Of a stretch of 64,000 nt of DNA, positions 1 through 11,040 are shown piece after piece. How positions within the stretch are numbered: position 1 is the first letter of the stretch; every line of letters starts with the position of its first letter. The DNA lies in the NCBI GenBank assembly GCA_021018995.1, contig CM037587.1:16493366-16557365 (forward strand), read 5' to 3'. The notes beneath the pieces were generated by a model, which saw only the letters and a list, made by a program, of their open reading frames with translations, ran no database searches and was not told where the DNA came from. The DNA is from Chloranthus sessilifolius (taxonomy: Eukaryota > Streptophyta > Magnoliopsida > Chloranthales > Chloranthaceae). A program made the position numbers and the translations under genes.

Positions 1-1129
1 ATATCGTGTGTCAATCGGTGGTCGCTCTTATTGAAAATCATGAGACCAAAGTAGATCTGATTTTCTTGGATATGGAAGGATTTGACGTAATCCCTAGCAT
101 GGATTGGTTATCCACTAACCACGCCCACGTCGATTGTCTTCAAAAAATCATCACTTTTTGGCCCAAGAAAGGGAGATCTTTCAAGTTCTACGGTACCCAA
201 CCGAACGTCGCACCCTTGATATCCGCCATTAGAGCCAAAAGATTACTAAACAAGGGGTGTCAGGGTTACCTTGCATTTTTACAAGACCGAAAAGAAGGGG
301 AAATTAAAGTTTCTGATATACCTATCGCGTGCGACTTCCCTGATGTATTCCCTGAGGAACTATCGGGCTTATTGCCAGATAGAGGTGGAATTTGTAGTGG
401 ACTTAGCTCCCGGCACAACCGGTATCGAAGGCACCGTATCGTATGGCAACCAACTGAATTAAAGGAGCTGAAAGAGCAGCTACAAGAGCTTCTTGACAAA
501 GGGTTTATTAGGCCGAACATGTCTCCATGGGGAGCACCTGTATTATTTGTCAGAAAGAAGGATGGTTCTATGCGTCTGTGCATCGACTATAGACAATTGA
601 ACAGGTTGATGATAAAGAACCGATACCCGCTTCCTAGAATTGAAGATCTTTTCTATCTATTACAAGGGAGCGAGATTCTTCTCCAAGATCGACTTGAGGT
701 CGGGCTACCATCAGATGAAAGTGAAAGCTAAAGACATTTTGAAAACAACTTTTCACATGATATACGACCATTATGAGTTTCTAGTCATGCTATTCGGACT
801 AACCAATGCTCCCACATCTTTCATGGTCCTCATGAACCGAGTGTTCAAACCCTATCGGGATAAATGGGAAGTTGTATTCATTGATGATATTCTCATTTAT
901 TCAAGGTTGAGAGAAGAGCATGAGCCGCACCTACGGCTAGCACTTCAAACTCTTCGAGAATCTCAATTGTATGCCAAGCTTAGTAAGTGCGAATTCTAGA
1001 TAAAACAAGTAAGTTTCTTTGGGCAGGTCATTTCAGAGGCTAGCATACAAGTGGATCCTGCTAAAATTAAAGTGCTAGTCAAATGGGAGCAGCCCAGAAC
1101 CGTAACTGAAATTCATAGTTTTCTGGGGT
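1..1129 (+). pseudogene. pol: protease end and reverse transcriptase
   Basis: The start reads as the C-terminal half of a retropepsin-like protease; a [10 protein letters not shown] stretch replaces the usual FDVILGMDWL of Del-type elements. Reverse transcriptase follows: LCIDYRQLN near 590, [10 protein letters not shown] near 625, [12 protein letters not shown] near 675-710, the catalytic FIDDILIYS near 880-905 (a YxDD-type box) and the thumb near 950. Reverse transcriptase copies element RNA into DNA. Frames shift near 400-460 and 670, and a TAG near 998 ends the second open stretch. It runs directly into RNase H. Family assignment is secure; function is lost. Confidence 0.85.
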
Positions 1130-1660
1130 TAGTTGGATAATACAGAAGATTTGTTGAAGGGTTTGCAGAGCTTGCTGAACCACTCACGCGTCTCACCCAA
1201 AAGACTTCTAAATTTGAGTGGACCGAGTCGTGTGAGCAGATTTTTCAATAGTTGAAAAGGAGATTGATCTCTACTCCCGTACTCACCCTACCTTCAGGCA
1301 GTGGGGGATTCACAGTATTCAACGACACTTCCCACAGTGGGTGATGCTGCTTATTGAATCAGTATGAGAAAGTTGTGGCATATGGATCAAGGCAGCTGAA
1401 AGACCACGAGAAGAACTACCCTATGCATGACCTGAAACTAACAACGATCATTTTTGCATTAAAAATCTAGAGGCATTACCTCTATGGTGAGATTTTTGAG
1501 ATATTCACCGACCATAAGAGCCTCAAGTACTTATTTACCTAGAAAGATCTGAATCTAAGGCAGAGGAGATCGATGGAATTCTTAAAAGACTATGATTGCA
1601 CCATCTAGTACCATCCAGGGAAGGCAAATGTGGTAGCTGATGCACTAAGCCGAAAATCAT
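1130..1660 (+). pseudogene. pol: RNase H domain
   Basis: The connection segment (SFLGLVG, then YRRFVEGF) is broken by a TAA. RNase H follows, with FTVFNDTS in place of the usual DAS-type first acidic motif, [18 protein letters not shown] around the second acidic position, FTDHKSLKYLF, and YHPGKANVVADALSR carrying the last aspartate. RNase H removes the RNA strand during reverse transcription. At least five in-frame stops interrupt it, most of them TAG or TGA where the family has Gln or Trp. Only short open stretches remain. Confidence 0.75.
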
Positions 1661-3264
1661 TTGCTCAACTCACAACTCGTGGCCAGGATACACAGATGGA
1701 GACTACTGGAGGACATAGCCTCATGTGATGCTACATTTGAAGTGAGAGATTCAGGAGCTCTGATAGCTAATATCAAGATAAGATCCACACTCTTTGATCG
1801 GACCAAAGAACTTCAATTGACCGATGCTGAGCTTATAGCCATCAGATAAGTAGTCAGTGGAAAGCAGCCAGAGTTTTCTATTAAGGACGACGGGTCCTTA
1901 TTGTTCAGAGGCCAATTTTTTGTGCCGACCGATGTTGACTTACGATGTGAGATATTAGAAGCCCACAAGTCCATATACGCTATTCACCCAAGCAGTACCA
2001 AGATGTATCATGACCTGAAGAAGAATTTTTGGTGGAAAGGATTGAAAAGAGATGTCACAGAGCATGTAGCGAGGTGCTTGGTTTGTTAGTAGGTTAAAGT
2101 CGACCACAGACACCATTTGGGTATGTTGCAACCGCTATGTATTCCTGAGTGAAAATGGGAGAACATTTTGATGGATTTCATTCTTAGTTTGCTGAGAACT
2201 CAGAAGGGACATTATGCAATTTGGGTAATCGTTGACCGACTAACCAAGTCAGCGCACTTTCTCCCTTACAGTACACGCTACACAACCAACAAGCTAGCTA
2301 AATTATACCTGAAAGAGATAGTGAGGTTACATGGCATACCCTCAAGTATTGTATCCTATTGGGACCCACTCTATACATCTCAGTTTTGGCAGCGATTCTA
2401 AGAGGAGATGGGTTTCCGATTAAAATTTAGCTCGGCATTTGACCCTCAAATCGACGATCAAACTGAAAGGGTGAATCAGGTGATTGAAGACATGTTATGG
2501 GCCTGTATGTTGGACTTTCAAGGATCATAGGATAGACAGTTGCCATTGATCAAGTTCGCATACAATAACAACTACCAAATGAGCATTGGGATGGCAACTT
2601 TTCGAAGCAGTTTATGGATGCCGATATAAATCTCCACTCAACTGAGAAGAAGTTGGAGAGCATGTATTATTAGGCCCGTAGCTCATTGAGAGCACCAATG
2701 AAATTGTTTGACTTATATGTGAATGGTTAAAGGTCACTCAGAGCCGACATAAGAGCTATGATGATCTTAAAAGATCAAGAGTTGAGTTTTAGGTAACTTA
2801 TGTGCACAATGTTGTCTTACATGTCAGTTAAATATGTATAATCCTAACAATTGTGTTCCCGTTAGGTTGGAGATCATGTATTCATGAAGATCTCACCGAC
2901 TAAAGGCGTGATGCGATTTGGCAAGTGAGGGAAGCACAACCCTTGATATATTGGCCCTTTTAAGATTTTGGGTCGTGTCGGCGAAGTGGCCTATCGCATT
3001 GCCTTGTCACCACAGTTATCTAGCATCCACGACGTGTTCCACTTGTCGATGCTGAGAAAGTATGTGAGAGATGCATCACACATATTGGACTACCAGCCAA
3101 TTGAAGTCCAAGAAGACTTGACGCTGGTTGAAGAGATGATGAAGATATTAGACCGCAAGGAACAAATTCTAAGAACTAAGAGAATTCCATTGGTCTTAGT
3201 CCAATGGCACAATCACTCCACTACCAAAGCGATGTGGGAACGCGAAGACAAAATCAGAGAATAA
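1661..3264 (+). pseudogene. pol: integrase with chromodomain-like tail
   Basis: Integrase inserts the DNA copy. The HHCC zinc site is readable near 1950-2090 (H in EAHKSIYAIH, C in CLVC). The core keeps the first Asp near 2170 (ENILMDF), the second in WDPLYTS near 2360, and the Glu in QTERVNQ near 2460. The GPF/Y region starts near 2866 with VGDHVF and GPFKIL. The open stretch from 2968 ends with VLVQWHNHSTTKAMWERED, the chromodomain-like module that in chromoviruses is thought to guide integration to heterochromatin. Stops and frameshifts are frequent between 2080 and 2960. A 73-base intron-like insert at 2793-2865 splits the part before GPF/Y. Confidence 0.8.
2793..2865 (+). other. 73-base GT-AG intron-like insert in integrase
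   Basis: The insert begins GTAACT and ends CCCGTTAG, lies exactly between codons (VEF and a TAG before it, VGDHVF after it), and has a plant-like branch sequence CTAAC at 2843-2847, about 20 bases before the AG. TTAGGT occurs at both edges (2789-2794 and 2862-2867), which would also fit a small insertion with target duplication. Related elements normally run through this place without a gap. The TAG before it probably replaces CAG. Splicing itself cannot be seen here. Confidence 0.45.
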
Positions 3265-3654
3265 TACCTGGTACTGTTTGACTGAGGTGAGTCACTCACG
3301 GTACATTAGTATATTGAAGGTCGAATAAATTTTCGAGTATGTATGTTCAATGAAAACTTTGTAGTATGCCTAGGACTTAATGTCGCTATTACATATATAT
3401 TAGTCAATCACAGGGATACTGATTAGCTGTTAGTAAGTTACGTCCAATGTGTATTTAGTGCTCATGTATTAGGAAAATGTCTAATACTTGGACAATTACA
3501 AACACTTACATAATCTCATAGTGCATAAATGAAATGACCTTGAAATTCTGTACATATTGGCCTTAGCACACAATGTAAATGTCTAGTACAAGTCTGGAGT
3601 GCAACCCATCCAAATCTCCCCAGTATTGCGAGCCAAAACAGACCCAAAATAGAA
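3265..3654 (+). other. AT-rich spacer after pol
   Basis: No coding signal was found. A short AAATTTTCGAG at 3328-3338 resembles the sequence that usually lies between integrase and the polypurine tract in Del-type elements, and a similar AATTTTTGAGGAC recurs at 5906-5918. The 2.6 kb between these two points may therefore be an insertion or a captured segment. Confidence 0.4.
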
Positions 3655-3657
3655 AAA

Positions 3658-3760
3658 AATTCTATTTATTTATCCCTTGCCGTAGCGAGATTGGAGCTCG
3701 CTGCGGCGCGATCTTCAGATCATGCCTCATTGTAGCAACTGATAAAAGAGTATATGGGCC
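3658..3760 (+). promoter_or_regulatory. Promoter-like cluster before the extra ORF
   Basis: GCCGTAGCGAG, GCTCGCTGCGGCGCG and a decayed third copy lie within 80 bases, followed by AAAAGAGTATATGG, a weak TATA-like run near 3745-3755, and a pyrimidine-rich leader. The LTR of the same element carries GCCGTAGTGAG near 7310 and GCCGTGGCGAG near 7190. The shared word suggests a promoter belonging to the extra ORF; this is inference. Confidence 0.35.
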
Positions 3761-4039
3761 CGAAAACCCCTAAAATTGTCATTTTCGAACGTTCGGAGCT
3801 TGGGGCCCTTGCTCTTCTCCTCTCCCACATGGAATCGAACCTATTTCCACTTGAAAGAGGGTGTTTTCTTGCACCAAAGTTCTCAAAACTCGAGGATTGA
3901 TGTGCACAAATCTTCACTGAATCTGATTCTCCTCGATTTGAGCTACTCCGTGAGGTAAAAAAACCCTAAGCCATCCATTTCACTCAAATTCTTTTTTGCA
4001 TAGCATCAAGAAGAAGATTGTGACCAAAATCCTGATTTC

Positions 4040-5315
4040 TAGTCCGAAACTCTCTGCTAGTGCCAAGGGAAAAGCTCTGGCTAGTTCAGAACCTCCACCA
4101 CCAATCCAAGAATAGCCGACGGCCTGGTGGGCCGTGATGGCATTTGAACCCGAGTGGGTTTTTGATCGAGACCTTGTTAATGATGATACAACCCCCTGGT
4201 CATTAAACTATATTAGGCGTACCAAGCTCGAACCCATATTGCAACCCGCCCATCCACATTTCTACCCCCGTCTGGTAAAACTCTTCTAGCAAAACTTTAA
4301 GAAGGGTGACACTGACGGGCAGTTTAGTACAGAGATCGATGGACAGACCTTTTACATCGACCTGTGAGACATTGCCGCAGCCATGGGTTGCAGGCAATTT
4401 ATGACAACATCCAAGGCTTACAAGCTCCCCGCCCTAAAGACCCGAAGTTTCACCACATTATTGCTAGAATGGCTGGTGGCCTTCAAGCCTCTAGCCAATC
4501 GGTCACTAGAACTGAATTGCTATACCACATGTGGTTTTTGGATGTGGTGTTTCGAAATAATTTGTATCCCTTACAACATGAGAGAGAGACGAGACATTTT
4601 GCTTCAGGCATTATTTGCCGTACACGAGGATAGATGGTTCAGTATGCCTCGCATTGTCTATGAGGGCATGAAGTATGCCAATGATCAATCGCTGAGCACC
4701 GTCCTAAAGCCCTTGACTGCCCTGCCTTATGCCCGCATCATATCTTGACTTCTCGAGGGGCATGAAGATGACGAAAATGAGGACCCGTATGAGATACCGA
4801 CGGGTGAAGAAATTAGAACCTATAATGTTCAGGAATTTACAAGAAAACAATGGAATTTGATTTTAAAGAGATGTCAGTTAAGTGTTAGGAATTGGAATCT
4901 ACAGCAGCCGGCTGAGGGTGCACAACAAGAGAATCCTAATCAGCCTGCACCCAGAGTTGCGCAACCCATGCCTGCTCAACCCCAATAGCCACAAATGCCG
5001 CATGGTGAACTCCTTACATTGGCCGTGTTCACTAGGCAAATGGAGGTGCAGCAACACCAGATCTCTAGACAGCTGGAGACTAAGCAGCAGTAGAACCTTA
5101 GACAACTTGAAATTTTGCACCAAAACAACTATTTGATTCACCACAGGTTGGATTTCCAAGATGAAATCCTAAACCGATTGATTGAGAAGGCACATCCGAC
5201 TGCCTACACTCCATTTGTAGCTCATTCGCCTGAGTTTGTCTCAGACTACACAAAGAACACAGTTGATTCAAGGGCTGACCCCTCTGAGGTTGGAGCTCGA
5301 CACCATGAAAAATAA
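4040..5315 (+). pseudogene. Extra ORF related to Athila-type third ORFs
   Basis: This broken ORF follows pol of the Del-type element. It starts with a Ser/Ala/Lys stretch, then has FYPRLVKLF near 4260-4290, FLDVVFRNNLYPLQHERE near 4540-4600, ALPYARIIS near 4720 and FTRKQWN near 4840. These match in order the blocks YPRLV, LRKN, LPY.R.IT and ..RQW in the third ORFs of elements A, C and E. The C-terminal part is Gln-rich and probably coiled (QQHQISRQLETKQQ near 5050-5090). Several stops and frameshifts are present, and the start codon is not clear. The function is not known. It may have been captured by the Del-type element or may be a fragment of an inserted Athila-type element. Confidence 0.5.
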
Positions 5316-5927
5316 CCAGCGGAGCAGCCTGGTGAGCTCTCAAAACCCTGATTTATTGCTTGCTTTGGTAACCAATATTTTGATTAATTGAATGATTATT
5401 CATATGCTACTTGCTGTAGGGTAAATTATGCATGAGTGTCACACTTTCAATATAAATTTTACTCTGTGTTGAGGACATATGTGGAATAGATGAATCCTAA
5501 GTAGAAACTCTTGTCATGAACAAGTCACATTTAGAATAATCCCAAATGCTAGCATAGCTTAGAACTGCTTAAAAAAAAAAAAACTTACTGTGAAATTTCT
5601 ACAACTATAGTGAAATTTTTCTATTACATTTGGTAGATAATCTATACCCAAGCATGGGACTCCTTTATAAACCCCTGCTTACACATGGTAAATATAGGAG
5701 ACATTAATAGGGATTTCATCGAAAATGGAAATTTTGACATTAGCAATAGGGTCACATTGATGACAACTCCAAGTTCTAGGGTAGATTGAAACTGGATAAG
5801 CAAAATTCCGCGATCCACCCTCGTGATGTCTTTTAACGACATGTAGAATATCACTTTGAAGAAACAGTCCAGAGGCGTCTTCCATACCCCTAGTACATTC
5901 ATCAATTTTTGAGGACAAAAATTTCAT
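5316..5927 (+). other. Non-coding 3' region of the Del-type element
   Basis: No ORF with family features was seen. It contains an A-run near 5571-5583 and TGTTGAGGACATA near 5468-5480, which weakly resembles the hairpin found after the third ORF in the Athila-type elements. From about 5906, AATTTTTGAGGACAAAAATTTC is the usual Del/Tekay sequence just before the PPT. Confidence 0.5.
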
Positions 5928-5940
5928 TAAGGGGGGAGGA
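5928..5940 (+). other. Polypurine tract (PPT)
   Basis: TAAGGGGGGAGGA directly precedes the TG of the LTR at 5941. This is the expected site for starting plus-strand DNA synthesis. Confidence 0.75.
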
Positions 5941-6383
5941 TGTAACACCCTGCAATTTTCCCAAATCCGAGTACGCAGGATGGGTACTGGTATTAGAGAC
6001 CTGAGTCGAAGTGCGTTCGATAACCAGGGTGAACCAGTTCATTAATGAGAACTGGGTATCTATAGAATAGGACCCAATTGATTTAGTTGTGTATCGAGTA
6101 TACACTAATCTTGAGAGCACCTTGGTGTGCTTCAATGTGGATTGAGGTTGAAGGATCGGTACATAGAATAGGGACTATCAGTTAATAACCCATATGAACT
6201 GGACCCCTTTGAGTAAGACCCAATGATGAAGGCCTTAAAACAGACCGCTAGTTAAAAGCCCAAGAACCTGGACCCATTAGTAATCTGGGCCATGGTTTAC
6301 AAATGCAAATGTGTTGCCTAATATTATGACCTACACACCGGAATATATGTGTGCTGGCTACACACCTGATTTAGCACCCAACT

Positions 6384-6390
6384 TATAAAA
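6384..6390 (+). promoter_or_regulatory. TATA box of the Del-type LTR
   Basis: TATAAAA lies about 445 bases into the LTR, with ACTACCTCCCACAC downstream, as expected for a polymerase II start. Its use is inferred. Confidence 0.45.
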
Positions 6391-7139
6391 CTACCTCCCA
6401 CACGCATAAGCTATGCATGTGATTTGTTTATGATCGAAAGAGGGAAGGAGAGCCTTGTTTTCTCCTCTCGTCTCCCACCTTGAAGAAACCTCCAAACCGG
6501 TCGACCTCTCCAATTCTATCAACAAGAACCAACGACTGCGACGGAGAGATCGTTCCATTACCGATCGCCATAATGTATTCTTGAACCACAAACTCCTATG
6601 ATCAAGAATTGGAACGATTAGATGCGTCTCTAACGGGGGAATTATATGCGACAGCTCAAAAACTTCGCATGCGAAGAATACGCAACGGTAATCCCTCTCA
6701 CCCCATGTCATAAATCTCAATTCCGAGATTTAGGATTGATTCACGCAAGATTTAGAATCTCATGAGATGAATTTGGGAATCGGGCATGCGAAAGGCTTCA
6801 TAGCCAAATTTGTGAGGTCCAAGGCCTCAAATTGTGTGCATGCAGGATCAAACGTGTGTTGGGGGACTCAGTTTTCCCAAACTCGGCCCCATTGAGTTGA
6901 ATCTTGTGAATGCATGCCTTGAAATGTCGAGAATCGGTCACATGAAGAGCGTAAGAACCGAATTCGCCGATTCCTGATGCTTCGGATCATGATTCATGCG
7001 ATCAAGCTATATTAGAGACCCAAAATCTAGCAAAATTAATGATATCGTGCTCTATTACACTTTTAGGATAAAGACTATACCATAAAATGTGGGTTCGAAA
7101 TTAAAGGAATAGAACAAATTGGTAGCGAGCTGATTAAGC

Positions 7140-7322
7140 TTGTCGTGGTGACATGTAACCTCGCCGAGGCGAGAAAACACCTGAAGCACTCGCCGTGGCG
7201 AGTGCTACACTGAAAACCAGGCAAATGTAGTCCTGGTATTTCTTGTTGTGGCGAGAAGCTAGGTGCCACATGGAACACTGTAGACCTCACCGCGGTGACC
7301 CTGTATTTCGCCGTAGTGAGGT
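7140..7322 (+). repeat. Palindromic word cluster in the Del-type LTR
   Basis: Within 180 bases lie CTCGCCGAGGCGAG, ACTCGCCGTGGCGAGT (a near-perfect palindrome), TGTTGTGGCGAG, CTCACCGCGGTGA and TTCGCCGTAGTGAGG. The copies are irregularly spaced and CpG-rich. The same word recurs before the extra ORF at 3658-3700. Confidence 0.55.
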
Positions 7323-7809
7323 GTGCTCTGGTTGTGGACTTTGGTTTCGTGCATTTTTATGCCTCGTGAGACCTTGTGTTTGACACGTATGATTCACTGA
7401 TGTTAGTACATGTGCGTGGTATGGTTTAGATCGAATACAAGAGACATTTGGGGGAGAAATAACCTGGAATCATATGACTTTGTTCGCTAGATTTCGACAC
7501 TTGAGGTCGGGAAATCTCATTGCAAGATTATATGTTTGACTTGACTATGGGGTGCTATATTAATCTCGATCGTATTTGAATAGTATTTTCAGCAATGTAT
7601 TGTATAATTGGAAACTTCTTGAATAGTTAATATTTGATTTTCGTACTTGATTTTGTCATTTTATACTTGGTATCTTGATTACATTTGACCCGTTAAGTTC
7701 AATTCCTCGAATTCAAATTTGACAGTGCGATATACGTACTCCCAATTTCTTATGTGTGTAAGCATGATATGTTCTGAGATCATGTGCAAATGAGGAGTGG
7801 AGCCTCCAT

Positions 7810-7990
7810 GAGAGGGGTGAAGTCCCTTGGGTTAAGACCTTGTGTCCGCTACAGACTGCTTAGTTTCCGCTACGGGATTCATTGCCATGAGTCTTGTCTT
7901 GATTACATGAATAGTGTGAGAGGGGTAGAGTCCCCGACGTTATGACCCTCTGCCTGCTACAGACTGCTCAGTTCCCACTACGAGATACTT
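7810..7990 (+). repeat. 108-base imperfect tandem duplication in the LTR
   Basis: GAGAGGGGTGAAGTCCC at 7810 and GAGAGGGGTAGAGTCCC at 7918 start two copies that both continue to CTACAGACTGCT and on to a G/C-rich CGCTACGGGAT or CACTACGAGAT. The copies differ at roughly one base in five. Confidence 0.6.
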
Positions 7991-8794
7991 GCAATATTGC
8001 TTTGAGATATGATTATATGATGTGATTTGATATGTTTCGACTCGATGATCTATGTGTTTCATCTCGCATTCGCTTGCTTCCCTGATATGCTATGAAATTC
8101 AGTTTCGTTGTCTTGCTCTGATAATGCATAATTTCGTACGTCATTTGCATTCATGATATGACATATTTTGAGATCGTGATTTAAAGCCTTTGTTTTATTA
8201 CCAATACGTTTCAATACCAATTGAATTTGGAACTGCTTATTTTACTTATGTGTTAACACCATGCAATAGAATGATAAGATATAGTTGTGCACTATTTTAT
8301 CCCTACTGAGCTTAGACTGTAGCTGATTCCCCGACTATACGTCACAGCTGCAGGAGCTAATATTGAGAAAGATCCGAAGCAAGAGGAAGATCCGTATTAC
8401 ACTCTTGAGGACAAGGAAGAACTGCTTGACGAGTTCTATTGTTAGCTGTGGCGTGTTGAGAGCTTGAGAGTTGGGATATTTTGGGATTTTGTCATACGGT
8501 ATAGTATACTGTGATTTGTTAAATGAATACAATGGTATTTTATCTCCACTGTTTAGGTGAAGGATGGCCTTCACTGGTGGATCTTTTGTATAGTTTTTGT
8601 TATCTGTGGATGAATAGCCTTGAGTACATGTTGCCATTTTGATTTTTTCTTTTGCTCTGCTATCTGCTTTCTCACTTTGTTTATGTTCGCTTGTATTCTT
8701 ACCAATGCTTGATGGCTCGGTCCTTCCATTCGTTTAATTTTGGAAAAGATCGAGCTGTCATGAAACGAAGTAAATCCGGGCTGTCACACTTATA

Positions 8795-8880
8795 ATTTCG
8801 ACCGATCGAATTCAAAGTTCCAGGGCTATATAAAGCCTTGAGACCGATCGAAATCCCATTTTCGACCGGTCCAAACCCTA
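8795..8880 (+). promoter_or_regulatory. Promoter-like region of the element B third ORF
   Basis: TTTCGACCGATCGAA, GAGACCGATCGAAA and TTTCGACCGGTCC surround a good TATA box, TATATAAA, at 8827-8834. The LTR of B carries the same CGACCGATCGAG / CGACCGGTCGAG words. The ORF starts 390 bases downstream, after a pyrimidine-rich stretch ending TTTTAG that resembles a 3' splice site. Promoter use is inferred. Confidence 0.45.
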
Positions 8881-9224
8881 ACCCCTGACTCTTTCTTCTT
8901 CCTTGAGTTCCCGCGCGAATGCCTTTGAACTTTTGATTTCTTTTGCGCTCCATTTAGCATTCCACTCCACACATGCCTCCGCTTATGCGTGCATTCCAAC
9001 CACCTTTCCATCTTCCACTACACTGTGTCAATTGCCGTTTCATGTTTTGCCTCCCCACCCCTATAAATTCAACGCGAGGGCTTGACTCTTCGCATCTTGT
9101 GGCCACAATCAACGTTGCTCACCCTGCAAGAGTAACTTCACGCCATTTCTTTTATTTTTGTTTAGGTTGTGTGTGTAGGTTGTCTTAGATTGTTTTATTT
9201 TTTTATATTTTAATTTTAGTATTA

Positions 9225-10146
9225 ATGGGTAAAAGGTGCGACAAGGGAAAGGGACCCATGGTGGATGCCCCACCTAAGAAAAAGGCATGAACCACAGTGC
9301 CTCTGAACCTCGGTGTTGGTATTCGTATCGGGATCAGGGTGCCGACTGTTGCGTCGCAGCTACCACCGTGACCGAACCCCCAAGGATGGAGGACCTGCAT
9401 GCATCTGTGATGCATCACGAATTCTTTGTTGAACCCGAGTTCGACATGGAAATTTTCAACAAGCTTCCTGAGGCCCAGTTTTCACTGGCCTATCTCAGGC
9501 GAGCTGACCTCGCGAGCTTGTTGATGCCTTCCCTAACACCAGTATACCCTTGCCTGATTTGGCTATTTTACCAGAACCTCTTATACAATTCTACCGGACT
9601 AGGCCATTTCTCAACGAAAGTCGATGGGGTCGAAATTTCGTTTGATAGGGTATAGCAGGCCAAGGCTTATGGAATTTCGACCACACCTCCCATGGGGTGT
9701 GACCTGCCAAGGGGTTAAGACTACCTCAAATTCAAGGGGTTGGTGCATGTCATTTTTGATAAGCCACCAGTTGGCCCCTCATATACCACCTGTGTCGCCT
9801 CCTACCCGACCTATTTTTTACCAATGTAGTGTTATACAAAACACTATTCTCGATATCACACAAGACCCAATGCCATGGGGACCTTCTATAGGTCCTTTAC
9901 GTAGTCATAAAGGGCTTGTGGTTTGAGCCGTCGAAGCTGGTTTTCTATGGGTTTTTCGATACCCTTAAAAACCTAGCATCACCGCGATACTGCACGGCTT
10001 CGCTTAGGCTTCCATATGGGAGAGCGATCACACGCTTGTTACTCTGCTAGGGGTACAAGATTGACCCAAAGGAGCCGACATTAAAGGCGTTGCCAAAGCT
10101 CTATGAGGCAAGCCAATGGAGGAAAGCCTGACCCACTACTGTCGAG
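9225..10146 (+). pseudogene. Third ORF of element B, 5' half
   Basis: It starts MGKRCDKGKGP with a lysine-rich N terminus (PPKKKA), then loses frame near 9290. The second open stretch (9287-9655) has FFVEPEFDMEIFNKLPEAQFSLAYL cut by varied decay, then VYPCLIWLFYQNLL, which matches the YPRLVKLFYQN block of the other third ORFs, and VDGVEISFD. From 9655 several stops occur. At 10147 element A interrupts it. The blocks resemble the putative plant transposon protein / ATHILA ORF families; a profile search would be needed to confirm. No signal peptide or membrane segment was seen. The 3' half resumes at 25778. Confidence 0.6.
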
Positions 10147-10454
10147 TGTTAATCACTGAATTATGCCACTTTTTACCTCCTACTCTAACCCTTACTAGAC
10201 CTTGGAGCTGTTTAATAATTGCTCTTTGAGTATGTTTTTGTAGTAGCAATAAACTGCAGCAATCCATTTAATGAATACCAAGAAGAGAGAAATGGGAGTC
10301 AAGCCTTGAAGCTGATGGAAAGGCAGTGATTGAACCATGGTGATCCACACTATAAGGGCTATTTAGCATGTCTTGGACCCCTAGAAGTCCTGCAGAGAGA
10401 GAAAAGTGGGACCCATGCACATTGGAGTGCTACAACAGACTGTGCATAACAGCA

Positions 10455-11040
10455 GAGGATCATAAGTCTCAGCTCGAGCACTTCTTGAGCAGATACAACT
10501 TCAGCATTTTAATGTCGAGCAGTTCTCAGGCACATCAAGCATGCAGCAAATCAGCATCTCGAGATGCCTCGAGCAGATAGTCCTTCAAATCTTCAATATC
10601 GAGCAGTTCTCGAGTGGCTCCTGGGCTTTAGCAATCACATGTCGAGCAGTTGAGGATTGCTGCCTTTTAGCCTCTCGAGCTTGTCGAGAAGTTACACCTT
10701 TAGAAGTTCCAACTTAAGCAGATCTCGAGCAAAAGCATTTAAGCTGTCAAGCAGTCGAGTGGATGCAGAACTCTAGCTTGTCGACTAGAAGCTATCCACT
10801 TGAGGTGTATACAGAAGCATCTAACCTCTCGAGCAGTTAAAGACAAAAGTAATACAGCTTGTTGAGAACAACTCGAACAGATCTGAACCTTCTAGCAGCC
10901 AACCTCACGAGCTGTCTTCTGCAGCATTTAACCTATCGAGCACTTCTTGAGTTACACATTATGAAGCTCCATCCACTTGAGCTACCTTCAGAACTACTCA
11001 AGTTCTTCATGCAGAGGACTCCAACCTGTTAAAGCTTGGG
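10455..11040 (+). repeat. TCGAG word cluster in the element A LTR
   Basis: More than a dozen exact or near copies of TCGAG occur, often as pairs in opposite sense such as TCGAGCAGTTCTCGAG and TCTCGAGATGCCTCGAG. Spacing is irregular, so this is not a satellite. It lies 200-800 bases before the TATA-like box, where U3 regulatory sites are expected. The same word recurs at 18290-18660 before the third ORF. Confidence 0.6.

Larger units (their letters stand above)
1..8788 (+). mobile_element. Del/Tekay-type chromovirus, 3' part
   Basis: This is a Ty3/gypsy element that begins before the window. The order seen is protease remnant, reverse transcriptase, RNase H, integrase, a chromodomain-like tail, an extra ORF region, a polypurine tract and an LTR of about 2.85 kb. 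The chromodomain-like tail after integrase, the long LTR with TGTAACACCC and TGTCACA ends, and the purine tract directly before it fit the Del/Tekay lineage. The 5' LTR and gag are outside the window, so the target duplication cannot be checked. Many stops make it non-functional. The 2.7 kb between the end of pol and the LTR is unusual: this distance is normally short in the lineage. Confidence 0.8.
5941..8788 (+). repeat. 3' LTR of the Del/Tekay-type element
   Basis: It starts TGTAACACCC after the PPT and ends GGGCTGTCACA, giving TG...CA termini and a length of 2848 bases, normal for Del/Tekay LTRs. A TATA-type box lies at 6384-6390 (TATAAAA), followed by a pyrimidine-rich stretch near 6455-6480. 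A cluster of palindromic words lies at 7140-7322 and an imperfect 108-base tandem repeat at 7810-7990. Only one copy is in the window, so the age cannot be estimated. The end is set by the terminal CA and by the change to sequence of element B at 8789. Confidence 0.8.

Noticed and set aside
3265..5927. Complete Athila-type element nested in the Del-type element
   Set aside because: No Athila LTR, PBS, gag, pol or PPT was found around the extra ORF; only the ORF and a promoter-like region are present.
5641..6135. Three overlapping minus-strand openings of 77-89 codons
   Set aside because: They overlap each other and the start of the LTR, and have no recognisable motif.
10455..11040. CRISPR-like or satellite array of TCGAG words
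   Set aside because: Spacing and intervening sequence are irregular, and the context is a plant LTR; regulatory words are the simpler reading.
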